A stretch of 64,000 nucleotides of DNA from Streptomyces sp. NRRL S-455 (GTDB lineage Bacteria > Actinomycetota > Actinomycetes > Streptomycetales > Streptomycetaceae). Made by a program: the position numbers and the translations under genes. The notes under the pieces were generated by a model that worked only from the letters and a program-made list of their open reading frames with translations, did not search any database and had not been told where the DNA came from. The stretch covers positions 1 through 64,000 of the forward strand of contig NZ_JOCT01000004.1 in assembly GCF_000717875.1 (NCBI RefSeq). Reading direction: 5' to 3'. Positions 1 to 9,132 of this stretch are shown here, piece after piece; positions within the stretch are counted from its first letter, which is position 1, and the number at the start of each line of letters is the position of its first letter.

Positions 1-130
1 GGACGGACACCCCCCGGCACGGCCCCGACCCACCACCCGGCGCAAGGCGCTACGCGCACCCCCACACCCGCCGCACAGGCCGCCGCAGGCACCCCACCCG
101 CACAGCCCACACACCCGCAGACAAAGAAAT

Positions 131-154
131 GGCCCCACCCCCCAGGGCAGGGCC
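131..154 (-). terminator. Rho-independent terminator after malic enzyme
   Basis: Read on the minus strand, a 10-bp stem (two G-U pairs) with a 4-nt loop is followed by a T-rich ATTTCTTTGT stretch. It lies 20-45 nt beyond the malic enzyme stop. The rest of positions 1-175 shows no gene. Confidence 0.6.
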
Positions 155-175
155 ACCTCCCACACACCTACGGCA

Positions 176-1408
176 TCAGCGCCGAGCCACGCCCTCGGCC
201 CGAGCCGCCGCCGCCACAGCCGCCGTCACCGCCGGCGCGACCCGCTCGTCGAACGGCGACGGGATGACGTAGTCGGCCGCGAGGTCGTCCCCGACCACGG
301 ACGCCAGCGCCTCCGCTGCGGCCAGCTTCATCCCCTCCGTGATCCGCGACGCCCGCACCTGCAGCGCGCCCGCGAAGATGCCCGGAAACGCCAGCACGTT
401 GTTGATCTGGTTCGGGAAGTCCGACCGCCCGGTCGCCACCACGGCCGCGTACTTGTGCGCGACCTCGGGGTGCACCTCCGGATTCGGGTTGGCCATGGCG
501 AAGACGAACGCCCCCTTCGCCATGGAGGCGACCGCCTCCTCCGACACCGTGCCACCGGAGACCCCGATGAACACGTCGGCCCCGGCCAGCGCCGTCTCCA
601 GCGACCCGTTGATGCCGGCCTTGTTCGTGAACCCGGCCAGCTCCTGCTTCACCGGCGTGAGGTCGCCCCGCTCCGCCGACACGACACCCTTGCGGTCGGC
701 CACCGCGACATCCCCGATACCGGCCTCGACCAGCATCTTCGCGATGGCGACACCGGCGGCTCCGGCGCCGGAGATGACGGCCCGCAGCTCCCCCAGCGCC
801 CGCCCGCTCAGCCGCGCGGCGTTCCGCAGGGCGGCCAGCGTCACCACCGCCGTACCGTGCTGGTCGTCATGGAAGACCGGGATGTCCAGCCGCTCCTGCA
901 GCTTCCGCTCGATCTCGAAGCACCGCGGCGCCGAGATGTCCTCCAGGTTGACTCCGCCGAACGAGGGCGCGAGCCGCACCACCGTCTCGACGATCTCGTC
1001 GACGTCCGTGCAGTTCAGCGCGATCGGAACCGCGTCCACACCACCGAACTGCTTGAACAGAATCGCCTTGCCCTCCATCACCGGGAGGGAGGCCTCGGGC
1101 CCGATGTCACCGAGCCCCAGCACGGCCGTACCGTCCGTCACGACGGCCACGACCGACGACTTCCACGTGTAGTCGTGCACGAGCTCCGGCTGCTCCGCGA
1201 TCGCGCTGCACACCTTCGCGACGCCGGGCGTGTACGCCAGGGACAGGTCGTCCTTGTCACGGACCGGCACCGTGGCCTGCACGGCCATCTTGCCGCCGCG
1301 GTGCAGCGCGAACGCCGGATCGAAGGAGTCGAGGGGCTCCGCACCGCCCTCGCCGCCCGTATCGCCGGTCTTGCTCTCGCTGCGAGGATTGACGATCTCC
1401 GCTGCCAC
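176..1408 (-). CDS. NAD(P)-dependent malic enzyme
   Basis: This 410-residue protein decarboxylates malate oxidatively to pyruvate in the cytoplasm, linking the TCA cycle to pyruvate and NADPH supply. The malic enzyme N-domain shows AYTPGVAKVCSAIA near residue 60 and the metal/substrate segment FHDDQHGTAVVT near 180. The Rossmann motif GAGAAGVAIAKML follows near 215. The length fits the short bacterial form without a phosphotransacetylase tail. The start is GTG with AAGGGG about 9 nt upstream. It is transcribed away from the neighbouring amino-acid importer. From memory it corresponds to SCO5261 of S. coelicolor. Cofactor preference (NAD or NADP) cannot be read safely from the sequence. Confidence 0.93.
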   Translation of the reverse strand: MAAEIVNPRSESKTGDTGGEGGAEPLDSFDPAFALHRGGKMAVQATVPVRDKDDLSLAYTPGVAKVCSAIAEQPELVHDYTWKSSVVAVVTDGTAVLGLGDIGPEASLPVMEGKAILFKQFGGVDAVPIALNCTDVDEIVETVVRLAPSFGGVNLEDISAPRCFEIERKLQERLDIPVFHDDQHGTAVVTLAALRNAARLSGRALGELRAVISGAGAAGVAIAKMLVEAGIGDVAVADRKGVVSAERGDLTPVKQELAGFTNKAGINGSLETALAGADVFIGVSGGTVSEEAVASMAKGAFVFAMANPNPEVHPEVAHKYAAVVATGRSDFPNQINNVLAFPGIFAGALQVRASRITEGMKLAAAEALASVVGDDLAADYVIPSPFDERVAPAVTAAVAAAARAEGVARR

Positions 1409-2003
1409 TTCGTTTTACCCCTTAAATCTTCATTGGTTCGAGGGTTGCCACTCCTGGTGAGGGGTGGGCGGGACCGCGTAAGGCCCTGATGGTGCTGTGT
1501 ACGGGGTACGTACGGGCACATACGCGACGGGCGCGCCGCACACGCGCCCTGAGCCCCGGATGAGGGGTGTAAAGACCCTTCTTACCGGACGAACGACGCC
1601 GACGACGAGTCCATAACGCCAAGGTCACATGGCAGCACCCTGACGCTTCGTCCAATATCAGGACAAGACCTGGACAAACCCTCGGCAACCGCTCAAGCGT
1701 CCACGAAGCCCACGACCCCCGTATCGAATTCCCGGCTTTCACCGAAGATCTTCCGGCCGGAAGGGATCATTCCCATAGAAGGTCCGGCCGTGATGTACCG
1801 GAGTGGTGCGGTTCAGGGATCGCCCGTTATCCGATTTTGACATGGCTGGCCCCCAGAATGGCGCAGTCCGAATGGCAAGATGCCGTAATCACACAAGGTC
1901 GCGACACTCGAAGACGTGTGCCCCAGTCGACCTACGGCACTGCCGACCCTCGGCAGCGCACCGCCCCATCGGCAACTCCACCCATCCGCCGGAGGAACCC
2001 ACC
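1409..2003. other. Intergenic control region, no gene seen
   Basis: This 595-nt stretch separates the divergent malic enzyme and ABC importer genes and must hold both promoters. It is less G+C-rich than its surroundings. Open frames inside it have no coding character. A TTGACA-like hexamer occurs near 1835, but no convincing -10 follows at the right distance. Confidence 0.5.
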
Positions 2004-2957
2004 ATGACCGCAAGCTCCACCCGTCGTACCACCGCCGCGCACTCCCGGCTAGCAGCGCTCGGTGCGATCGCGGTCGCAGGCACGCTGATGCTCACCGGAT
2101 GCGGTGACCAGACCAAGGACAACGGCTCGGAGAGCGGCACCACGGCCTCGGCCCCGCTCGCCGACAAGCTGCCCAAGTCGATCCGTGACAAGGGCGTCAT
2201 CAAGGTCGGTTCCGACATCGCCTACGCCCCTGTCGAGTTCAAGGACAACGCGGGCAAGACGGTCGGTATCGACCCGGACCTCGCCGCCGCCATGGGCAAG
2301 CAGCTCGGGGTCGACTTCCAGTTCGAGAACGGCACCTTCGACACGCTGATCACGGGTCTGCGCTCCAAGCGGTACGACATCGCGATGTCGGCGATGACCG
2401 ACACCAAGGACCGCCAGGAGGGCATCGACTCCGACACCGGCAAGAAGGTCGGTGAGGGCGTCGACTTCGTGGACTACTTCACCGCCGGCGTGTCGATCTA
2501 CACCAAGAAGGGCGACGACCAGGGCATCAAGACCTGGTCCGACCTGTGCGGCAAGAAGATCGTGCTGCAGCGCGGCACCGTCTCCGAGGACCTCGCCAAG
2601 GCCGAGTCGAAGAAGTGCCCGAAGGGCAAGAAGATCGCCATCGAGCCCTTCGACAACGACCAGCAGGCCCAGACCCGCCTGCGCGCGGGCGGCGCCGACG
2701 CCGGCTCGTCCGACTTCCCGGTCGCTGCGTACGCCGTGAAGACGTCCGGCGGCGGCAAGGACTTCCAGCTGGTCGGCGAGCAGGTCGAGGCCGCTCCGTA
2801 CGGCATCGCGGTCGCCAAGAACCAGACGCAGCTGCGGGACGCCCTCAAGGCCGCGCTGGACGCGATCATCGAGAACGGTGAGTACGAGAAGATCATGAAG
2901 AAGTGGGGCGTCACCGACGGCGCCATCGACGAAGCCACCATCAACGGCGGCAAGTGA
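2004..2957 (+). CDS. Polar amino-acid ABC transporter, substrate-binding lipoprotein
   Basis: This is the extracellular solute receptor of a polar amino-acid importer. The 317-residue product opens with a signal peptide: RR near residue 7, a hydrophobic core, then lipobox LTGC with Cys33 as the lipidation site. The mature part is an SBP_bac_3 (PAAT) domain, including DPDLAAAMGKQLG and FDTLITGLRSKRYDI. The open frame runs about 200 nt further upstream, but the ATG at 2004 has GGAGG nearby and starts the signal peptide, so I chose it. The permease gene follows after 32 nt and the ATPase after that. The substrate is probably glutamate or another polar amino acid (inference). Confidence 0.93.
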   Translation: MTASSTRRTTAAHSRLAALGAIAVAGTLMLTGCGDQTKDNGSESGTTASAPLADKLPKSIRDKGVIKVGSDIAYAPVEFKDNAGKTVGIDPDLAAAMGKQLGVDFQFENGTFDTLITGLRSKRYDIAMSAMTDTKDRQEGIDSDTGKKVGEGVDFVDYFTAGVSIYTKKGDDQGIKTWSDLCGKKIVLQRGTVSEDLAKAESKKCPKGKKIAIEPFDNDQQAQTRLRAGGADAGSSDFPVAAYAVKTSGGGKDFQLVGEQVEAAPYGIAVAKNQTQLRDALKAALDAIIENGEYEKIMKKWGVTDGAIDEATINGGK

Positions 2958-2989
2958 CCGCGACACAGCGGCACTGAAAGGCAACACCC

Positions 2990-3931
2990 GTGACTGTTGA
3001 CATCGACAAGACGGCGGGCGACACGCCCCCGGCCGGGCCGGAAGCCATCAAGGCCATCCCGGTCCGGCACTACGGACGGTACGTCTCCGCCGTCGTCGCC
3101 CTCGCGCTGCTGGGCGGCGTCGTCTACGCGTTCTCCCAGGGCAGGATCAACTGGGACGCGATCCCGGACTACTTCTTCGACGACCGCATCCTGGACGGCG
3201 TGGGCAAGACGCTCCTGCTGACCGTGCTGTCCATGGCGATCGGCATCGTCGGCGGCGTCCTGCTCGCCGTGATGCGCCTGTCGAAGAACCCGGTGACCTC
3301 GTCGATCGCCTGGTTCTACATCTGGTTCTTCCGCGGCACCCCGGTCCTGGTCCAGCTGATCGTCTGGTTCAACCTGGGCCTGGTCTTCGAGTACATCAAC
3401 CTCGGGCCGTTCTACAAGGACGAGTGGTCGGACTTCATGACCCCGTTCCTGACGGCGCTGCTGGGCCTCGGCCTCAACGAGGCCGCGTACATGGCGGAGA
3501 TCTGCCGCGCCGGCCTGCTCTCGGTCGACGAGGGCCAGACGGAGGCGTCGCACGCGCTCGGCATGAGCCACGCCAGGACGCTGCGCCGGATCGTCATCCC
3601 GCAGGCGATGCGCGTGATCGTGCCGCCGACGGGCAACGAGGTCATCAACATGCTGAAGACGACCTCGCTGGTCTCGGTCGTCCAGTATCCCGAGCTGCTC
3701 CGCGCCGCCCAGGACATCGGCCAGACCTCCGGCGCCCCCGCCGAGATGCTGTTCCTGGCGGCCGCCTGGTACCTGCTGCTGACCTCGGTCTTCAGCATCG
3801 GCCAGTACTACCTGGAGCGGTACTACGCGCGTGGCTCGAGCCGGTCGCTCCCGGCCACGCCGTTCCAGAAGATCAAGGCGAACCTGCTGTCCCTGTCCAA
3901 CCGCTCGGCGTCGACGGGAGGCACCGCATGA
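2990..3931 (+). CDS. Polar amino-acid ABC transporter, permease
   Basis: This integral membrane subunit has 313 residues, an extended N-terminus and about five transmembrane helices. The HisM/GlnP-type permease signature is visible in [11 protein letters not shown] and in the EAA loop [20 protein letters not shown], followed by [17 protein letters not shown]. Only one permease gene is present, so the channel is probably a homodimer. Translation starts at GTG and its stop overlaps the ATPase start by ATGA, which suggests translational coupling. It works with the lipoprotein upstream and the ATPase downstream. Confidence 0.93.
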   Translation: MTVDIDKTAGDTPPAGPEAIKAIPVRHYGRYVSAVVALALLGGVVYAFSQGRINWDAIPDYFFDDRILDGVGKTLLLTVLSMAIGIVGGVLLAVMRLSKNPVTSSIAWFYIWFFRGTPVLVQLIVWFNLGLVFEYINLGPFYKDEWSDFMTPFLTALLGLGLNEAAYMAEICRAGLLSVDEGQTEASHALGMSHARTLRRIVIPQAMRVIVPPTGNEVINMLKTTSLVSVVQYPELLRAAQDIGQTSGAPAEMLFLAAAWYLLLTSVFSIGQYYLERYYARGSSRSLPATPFQKIKANLLSLSNRSASTGGTA

Positions 3932-4689
3932 CCGCCATGGTGAAGGCCGAGGGCGTACACAAGTCCTTCGGCCCGGTAGACGTCCTCAAGGGCATCGACC
4001 TGGAGGTGAAGTCCGGCGAGGTGTTCTGCCTCATCGGCCCCTCCGGCTCCGGCAAGTCGACCTTCCTCAGGTGCATCAACCACCTGGAGAAGATCAACGC
4101 CGGCCGTCTGTACGTGGACGGCGAGCTGGTGGGCTACCGCCAGAAGGGCGACAAGCTCTACGAGCTGAAGGACAGCGAGGTCGCCGTCAAGCGCCGGGAC
4201 ATCGGCATGGTCTTCCAGCGCTTCAACCTGTTCCCGCACATGACGGCCGTCGAGAACGTCATGGAGGCGCCGGTCCAGGTCAAGGGCACGAACAAGGGCC
4301 AGGCCCGGCAGCGCGCCCTGGAGCTGCTGGACCGGGTGGGCCTGGCCGACAAGGCGGGCAGCTACCCCTCGCAGCTCTCCGGCGGCCAGCAGCAGCGCGT
4401 CGCCATCGCCCGGGCCCTCGCCATGGACCCGAAGCTGATGCTGTTCGACGAGCCGACCTCGGCGCTCGACCCGGAGCTGGTCGGTGACGTCCTGGACGTC
4501 ATGCGCGACCTCGCCGAGTCCGGCATGACGATGATCGTCGTCACCCACGAGATGGGCTTCGCCCGCGAAGTGGGCGACAGCCTGGTCTTCATGGACGGCG
4601 GTGTGGTGGTCGAATCCGGTCACCCGCGCGAGGTGCTCACGAACCCGCAGCACGAGCGGACGAAGTCCTTCCTGTCCAAGGTGCTCTGA
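3928..4689 (+). CDS. Polar amino-acid ABC transporter, ATP-binding protein
   Basis: This cytoplasmic ATPase (253 residues) powers the importer encoded by the two preceding genes. Walker A is GPSGSGKST near residue 37, the ABC signature is LSGGQQQRV near 152, and Walker B is [13 protein letters not shown] near 170. The switch His lies in [11 protein letters not shown]. Together these are typical of the GlnQ/HisP subfamily. The ATG overlaps the permease stop (ATGA), so the three genes form one operon, closed by the strong hairpin about 15 nt downstream. Confidence 0.95.
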   Translation: MTAMVKAEGVHKSFGPVDVLKGIDLEVKSGEVFCLIGPSGSGKSTFLRCINHLEKINAGRLYVDGELVGYRQKGDKLYELKDSEVAVKRRDIGMVFQRFNLFPHMTAVENVMEAPVQVKGTNKGQARQRALELLDRVGLADKAGSYPSQLSGGQQQRVAIARALAMDPKLMLFDEPTSALDPELVGDVLDVMRDLAESGMTMIVVTHEMGFAREVGDSLVFMDGGVVVESGHPREVLTNPQHERTKSFLSKVL

Positions 4690-4703
4690 CGGCGCACACG
4701 GCG

Positions 4704-4736
4704 AAGGGGCGGTACGGGCACTCCGTACCGCCCCTT
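4704..4736. terminator. Strong hairpin terminator between convergent genes
   Basis: A perfect 14-bp stem (AAGGGGCGGTACGG and its complement) encloses a 5-nt loop and is followed by TTTCC. It lies between the ATPase stop and the convergent methyltransferase, so it may serve both strands. Confidence 0.8.
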
Positions 4737-4745
4737 TCCGCTGTC

Positions 4746-5548
4746 CTACTTCAGAGCCAGCAGCAGGGTGTCCGAGGGCGAGCACCACACCGGCCTGACC
4801 TCCGCGAACCCGTTCTCGCGCAGCACGCGCGTGTGCCACGCCACCGAGGGCATGTCACCGTCCGCGTGGTCGCCGTAGATCTCGAAGCGCCGCGCCGTGG
4901 GCTCGGCGAGGACGGGGTCCTCGGCGGCGAGCTGCCACCACTCGGACCAGTCGAGGACGCCGTCCCGCTTGGCCTGATCCATACGGGCGTGCCGCAGCGC
5001 GCTCTCGGCGGCGTTGATCCTCGGCGTCGTCTCGTCGATCATCTGGTCTGCGTTCATGAAGACACCGCCGTCGCGGACGACTCCCGCGAGCCGGCCGTAG
5101 AGGCGCGCGAGGGGTTCCGGTTGCAGCCAGTGCAGGGCCGTCGCGGCCAGGACGGCGTCGTACGAGTCGTGCGGCAGTTTCGCCGGCCAGTCCGGGCCCT
5201 TGAGGTCGGCGGTGACGAAGGTGACTCGTTCGTCGCCCGCGAAGGTGCCCTCGGCGATGGCGAGGAGTGCCGGGTCCAGGTCGACGCCCGTGCTCACGGC
5301 GTCCGGGAACCGGGCGAGCAGCCGGGCGGTGATGCTGCCGGTGCCGCAGGCGAGGTCGAGCACCTTGGGGGCGCGGCCCACCATGGCCTCCACCTCCCCC
5401 ATAGCCCGAAAGGCATGGGGGGACCCCCATCGAGCATGATCCGGAACCGCTCCTCGCGGTCGGGCAGGTACCACTCCTGCTGCCGGTCCCGGCTTCTCTG
5501 CCAGGCCTGCCAGTCAGTGGTGGCCGCAGTGGTGTCCGCGTCCGTCAT
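4746..5548 (-). pseudogene. SAM-dependent methyltransferase split by a small repeat
   Basis: The downstream part (4746-5402) encodes a class I methyltransferase: VLDLACGTGSITARLL is motif I, TGVDLDPALL follows, and ATALHWLQPEPLA is further on. The expected N-terminus (MTDADTTAATTDWQAWQ through RFRIMLD) lies in a different frame, starting at the ATG at 5548. Between 'RFRIMLD' and 'VEAMVG', which I expect to be nearly contiguous in relatives, sit about 35 extra bases forming a GC-rich hairpin repeat. Because 35 is not a multiple of three, the frames are uncoupled. The inserted repeat places GGGGGAGGTGGAG just before an in-frame ATG at 5384, so a shortened protein lacking about 50 N-terminal residues could still be made. 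A sequencing error is the alternative. Substrate unknown. Confidence 0.75.
5394..5429 (+). repeat. Small hairpin repeat inside methyltransferase gene
   Basis: On the plus strand the layout is CTCCCCCA, then an inner imperfect inverted repeat (AGCCCGAAAGGCA), then GGGGGGACCCCCA. The same outer blocks with a different inner hairpin recur at 15891-15923 in the opposite orientation. Elements of this layout are, from memory, dispersed in Streptomyces genomes. Confidence 0.7.
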
Positions 5549-5637
5549 CGAGCCCCTCCCCCGTAATACCCTGGAAGCAACATCAGCTGTTACAGCTGAG
5601 CCCTCACGACAATAAAGCCCCTCCGTAAGGACTAGAA

Positions 5638-6297
5638 GTGGAACTGGCCTATTACTCGGACTACGCCGTGCGTCTCGTCAACACCGAGGAACCGGCCCGG
5701 GGCAAGGACACCCTGACGTCGGTCGAGGCCGTTCGCGAGCTGTTCGGCGTCATCCAGTCGGCGGCCCGCCGCGCCACCGACGCGGATGTCACCCGTTTCC
5801 GCTCGGTCCGGGCCCGGTTGCGCGCGGTCTTCGAGGCGGCCGACACGGGCGACGAGACGCTCGCCGTCGACCTGCTGAACTCACTGCTGCTGGAGTTCCC
5901 GGTGAGCCCGCAGATCTCCGGGCACGACGTCCGTGACGACGACGGCCGCCCCTTGTGGCACATGCACCTGGCGGACCACCCGTCCAACGCGACGGCGGGC
6001 TACGCGGCGATCGCGGCGATGGGCCTGGCGTTCCACCTGACCGAGTACGGGGTGGACCGCCTCGGCCTGTGCGAGGCCGCGCCCTGCCGCAACGCCTACC
6101 TGGACACCTCCACCAACCGCTCCCGGCGCTACTGCTCCGACCGCTGCGCGACCCGGGCCAACGTGGCGGCCTACCGGGCCCGCAAACGCCTGGAGGCGGC
6201 CCGGCCCGACCTTCCCGAGAAAACGGGCCTGGCAGCCGAGAACACCCAGCACAGCAGCGCCCAGGTCGAGCGCCGGCCGGGCCTGAGCGGCCGGTAG
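5638..6297 (+). CDS. CGNR zinc-finger protein (ABATE-type putative regulator)
   Basis: This 219-residue protein has the ABATE stress-response domain in its N-terminal two thirds. The C-terminal CGNR zinc finger is LGLCEAAPCRNAYLDTS, with further Cys in RRYCSDRCATRANVAAYR near residue 165. Family members are presumed DNA-binding regulators, but few have been tested. Translation starts at GTG, with GTAAGGA about 7 nt upstream. The 3' end overlaps the convergent sodX gene by 127 nt. Its targets cannot be read from the sequence. Confidence 0.85.
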   Translation: MELAYYSDYAVRLVNTEEPARGKDTLTSVEAVRELFGVIQSAARRATDADVTRFRSVRARLRAVFEAADTGDETLAVDLLNSLLLEFPVSPQISGHDVRDDDGRPLWHMHLADHPSNATAGYAAIAAMGLAFHLTEYGVDRLGLCEAAPCRNAYLDTSTNRSRRYCSDRCATRANVAAYRARKRLEAARPDLPEKTGLAAENTQHSSAQVERRPGLSGR

Positions 6298-6611
6298 CGG
6301 AACCGGACCCGCCCCAGCACCAGCTCGTCGGGCACGACGCCGTAGTCGGTGCTGTCGCCACCGGCGTACACGTTGTCCCCGAGCACCCACCAGCCGCCCT
6401 CGCGGCGCTCGGCGATCCGCTTGACGACCAGGAGGTCCTGCTGGAAGGGATGCCGCAGCACGACGACGTCGCCGGGCCCGACCCGGGCTCCGTAGCGCAC
6501 CAGGAGCAGGTCCCCGTGATACAGCGTGGGCACCATGGACGGCCCGGTGACCTCGGCCACCCCGAAGGGGGCCGGCCGCCCCCGCTCGGACCCCTGCGAC
6601 AGCTCCGGCAT
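6171..6611 (-). CDS. sodX: Nickel superoxide dismutase maturation protease
   Basis: This S26-family signal-peptidase-like protease (146 residues) is thought to remove the N-terminal leader of Ni-SOD so that the nickel hook can form. The nucleophile region is TGPSMVPTLYHGD and the general-base Lys is in LLVVKRIAERREGG. WVLGDNVYAGGDSTDYG is the third conserved box. No transmembrane segment is evident in the catalytic part. I chose the ATG at 6611 over longer frames because the conserved part begins immediately after it. It is divergent from sodN, and its 3' end runs antisense into the CGNR gene. Confidence 0.88.
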   Translation of the reverse strand: MPELSQGSERGRPAPFGVAEVTGPSMVPTLYHGDLLLVRYGARVGPGDVVVLRHPFQQDLLVVKRIAERREGGWWVLGDNVYAGGDSTDYGVVPDELVLGRVRFRYRPLRPGRRSTWALLCWVFSAARPVFSGRSGRAASRRLRAR

Positions 6612-6756
6612 CACCCGGCACCTCCCCGGTTCTTGCTCCACCAGTCTCAGTCTCACCCCGGACTTTTGTCCTAAGCCCATGGGGGCACTCGCGAAAACCC
6701 CTCCCCCACGGAGTAATGTCCCCTGTGAGAAGACGATCACGAGGAAGGAATGCTCC

Positions 6757-7152
6757 ATGCTTTCCCGCCTGTTTGCCCCCAAGGTGAAGGTCAGCGCCCA
6801 CTGCGACCTTCCCTGCGGTGTGTACGACCCTGCTCAGGCCCGCATCGAGGCGGAGTCGGTCAAGGCTGTCCAGGAGAAGATGGCCGGCAACGACGACCCG
6901 CACTTCCAGGCGCGTGCCACCGTCATCAAGGAGCAGCGCGCCGAGCTCGCCAAGCACCACGTCTCGGTGCTCTGGAGCGACTACTTCAAGCCCCCGCACT
7001 TCGAGAAGTACCCGGAGCTGCACCAGCTCGTCAACGACACCCTGAAGGCCCTCTCGGCCGCCAAGGGTTCGACCGACCCGGCGACCGGCCAGAAGGCGCT
7101 GGACTACATCGCCCAGATCGACAAGATCTTCTGGGAGACCAAGAAGGCCTGA
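6757..7152 (+). CDS. sodN: Nickel-dependent superoxide dismutase
   Basis: This enzyme disproportionates superoxide. The 131-residue precursor has a 14-residue leader ending at Ala14. Cleavage would expose HCDLPCGVY, the nickel hook in which the new N-terminal His, Cys2 and Cys6 bind Ni. The remainder is the four-helix-bundle domain. The start ATG follows AGGAAGGAA, while a longer frame upstream lacks coding character. SodX lies divergently. In S. coelicolor, sodN is controlled by nickel through Nur and through a small RNA from the sodF 3' end that pairs near the sodN ribosome-binding site. I could not identify that pairing region here. Confidence 0.97.
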   Translation: MLSRLFAPKVKVSAHCDLPCGVYDPAQARIEAESVKAVQEKMAGNDDPHFQARATVIKEQRAELAKHHVSVLWSDYFKPPHFEKYPELHQLVNDTLKALSAAKGSTDPATGQKALDYIAQIDKIFWETKKA

Positions 7153-7159
7153 TCTTCGA

Positions 7160-7300
7160 TCATGCTGTTTGACCTGCAGTTTCCTTGGCTGCATGGTCTT
7201 CCGGTCCGCACCCGGTCCGCAGGCCGCCGAGTACGGCGTCCATGACGGTCCGGGTGCGGTCGTCTTCGCCCGGCCCACAGGTGCCGCGGTTCCACCCGGT
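7160..7300 (-). pseudogene. C-terminal remnant of a tyrosine recombinase (integrase)
   Basis: On the minus strand a tail reading PGEDDRTRTVMDAVLGG ends in a stop at 7160. One frame over, directly upstream, the sequence reads RHLW. Removing a single G near 7273 joins them as HLWPGEDDRTRT, the usual form of the last segment of actinobacterial phage-type integrases (HLWP/HLMP, then DRTR). No catalytic Arg/His block is left upstream. I infer a decayed integrase fragment. The rest of 7153-7392 shows nothing recognisable. Confidence 0.45.
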
Positions 7301-7392
7301 CCTCCACGCCGGTAGTCGGGAGGGCCCCCTCCGCCACCGTGGACGGCTACTCCCTGCAGGGGCGCTCGGCGAGGTGCGCGAGGAGCGCGGCG

Positions 7393-7956
7393 TCAGCCGG
7401 TCAGGTCGGCAAGGGTGGCGTCCAGGTGCGCGGCCCTGGGCTGGTTGTGAGGGAGCCTGGCGAGGATCTTGGCCATGCCGCAGGTGTTGGTGAGGGCGGA
7501 GAAGACCAGGCCGCCGGCGACGCCTGCGGAGAGCCAACGGGCCGCGTGCCGGCGTCGTCCGGCGATCAGGCCGGTCAGGACGAGGCACCCGGCGGCGAGG
7601 CGGACCTGGCGGTCCATGGCCCAGGGAGTGCGGGTGCCGGAGAGCCGGTGGATGTCGTGGCCGAGCTGGGTCCAGGCGGTGGTGCCGCCGGTGAGGGTGG
7701 CGGCGGTGATGCCCTGGTCGGCCAGGCGCCGCCAGGCGGTCGCGGAGCGGGCGCCGGAGGCGCACACGACGAGGAGGTTGCCACGGTCTGCGGCGGTCTT
7801 CAGGGCGGGCAGGGCGGAATCAAGGTGGTCGAGAGGGATGTTGTGGGCGCCGGGCAGGTGTCCGGAGGCGTATTCGCCGGGGGTGCGCACGTCGATGATG
7901 GTCAGCTCGTGCAGGCGGGCGCTGGCCTGGTCGGCGGTGAGGGTGGTGGGTGCCAC
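7393..7956 (-). CDS. Rhodanese-like protein with C-terminal DUF2892 membrane part
   Basis: The N-terminal rhodanese domain (residues 1-110) has IIDVRTPGEYASGHLPGA and the active-site loop VVCASGARS, whose Cys carries the persulfide. A C-terminal hydrophobic segment follows (LAAGCLVLTGLIAG and GVAGGLVFSALTNTCGMA), resembling DUF2892. The 187-residue product would therefore be membrane-anchored with the sulfurtransferase in the cytoplasm. The start is GTG at 7956 with GAGGGAAAG upstream. It is divergent from the CsoR/CstR-like repressor, with a 16-nt operator-like palindrome between them, so it is probably repressed in the absence of sulfide stress. Confidence 0.85.
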   Translation of the reverse strand: MAPTTLTADQASARLHELTIIDVRTPGEYASGHLPGAHNIPLDHLDSALPALKTAADRGNLLVVCASGARSATAWRRLADQGITAATLTGGTTAWTQLGHDIHRLSGTRTPWAMDRQVRLAAGCLVLTGLIAGRRRHAARWLSAGVAGGLVFSALTNTCGMAKILARLPHNQPRAAHLDATLADLTG

Positions 7957-7998
7957 GGGGCTTTCCCTCCGCTCGGTCGGGGTTACCCCTTCGGTAGG

Positions 7999-8314
<316 letters not shown>

Positions 8315-8388
8315 GAGGGGCCGGGACGTCGAAGAAGCGGTCAGCGGGCCGGCCGCGGCGTCGGGCGCACTGGACAGAGCGGGTTTGC

Positions 8389-9132
8389 TCAGATGATCAC
8401 GTCAGCGAGCATGAGGGCCGCCACCGCCAGCAGGACGCCGGCGAAGATCTTCTGAAGGGTGATGCCGGAGATCTTCGTCGCGAGCCGTTTGCCGTCCCAG
8501 GCGCCGAGGATCGCGGCTCCGGTGAAGGGGCCGATGATGTCCCAGTGGAGCCCACCACCGGTGCCGGTGCGAGCGGCGAGCGCGGCCAGCGAGTTGACCG
8601 TGATGACGAGCAGGCTGGTGCCCACCGCCCGTCGCATGGCCAGCCCCAGGACGCTCACCAGGGCAGGCACGGCGAGGAATCCCCCGCCGACCCCCAGAAA
8701 ACCCGTCACGGTACCCAGTCCGGCACCGGCACCGGCCGCCGTGCCGGGACGGATCCGGTCCGGCGGCTCGGACGCGGACGGTCGCAGCATGCGCAGGGCC
8801 GCCAGCGCGGCGATGACCGCGAACGCCGATGTCAGCACCGCTTCGGGCAGGCGCCCGGTGACAGCGCCGGCGAGAAAGGCGGGGACGATGCCCGCCGCGG
8901 CGAACAGCGCCCCTGTCTTCCAGACCACGTTCCCGTCGCGGGTGTGGGCGTACAGGGCGGTGACGGAGGTGACGGTGACGATGATCAGGCTGGCCGTGGT
9001 GGCGGCGGCCGGAGTGAAGCCGAGCAGGTAGATCAGTGCCGGTACGGCGAGGACGCTGCCACCGCCGCCGAGGGCTCCGAGGGCGAGACCGATGACGGCC
9101 CCGGCCATGAGGGCCAGAACGAGTACGGTCAC
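8389..9132 (-). CDS. TauE/SafE-family sulfite/anion exporter
   Basis: This 247-residue polytopic membrane protein has about eight helices and the two family repeats GLALGALGGGGSVLAVPAL and VTGFLGVGGGFLAVPAL. Members export sulfite, sulfoacetate or related anions. Its start GTG at 9132 overlaps the stop of the upstream rhodanese gene (GTGA), so the two are co-translated. With the persulfide dioxygenase two genes upstream producing sulfite, export of sulfite or thiosulfate is the likely job (inference). Confidence 0.88.
   Translation of the reverse strand: MTVLVLALMAGAVIGLALGALGGGGSVLAVPALIYLLGFTPAAATTASLIIVTVTSVTALYAHTRDGNVVWKTGALFAAAGIVPAFLAGAVTGRLPEAVLTSAFAVIAALAALRMLRPSASEPPDRIRPGTAAGAGAGLGTVTGFLGVGGGFLAVPALVSVLGLAMRRAVGTSLLVITVNSLAALAARTGTGGGLHWDIIGPFTGAAILGAWDGKRLATKISGITLQKIFAGVLLAVAALMLADVII

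Noticed and set aside
1422..1742. Minus-strand frame in the malic enzyme upstream region
   Set aside because: No ribosome-binding site, composition unlike coding sequence, and it covers the promoter region.
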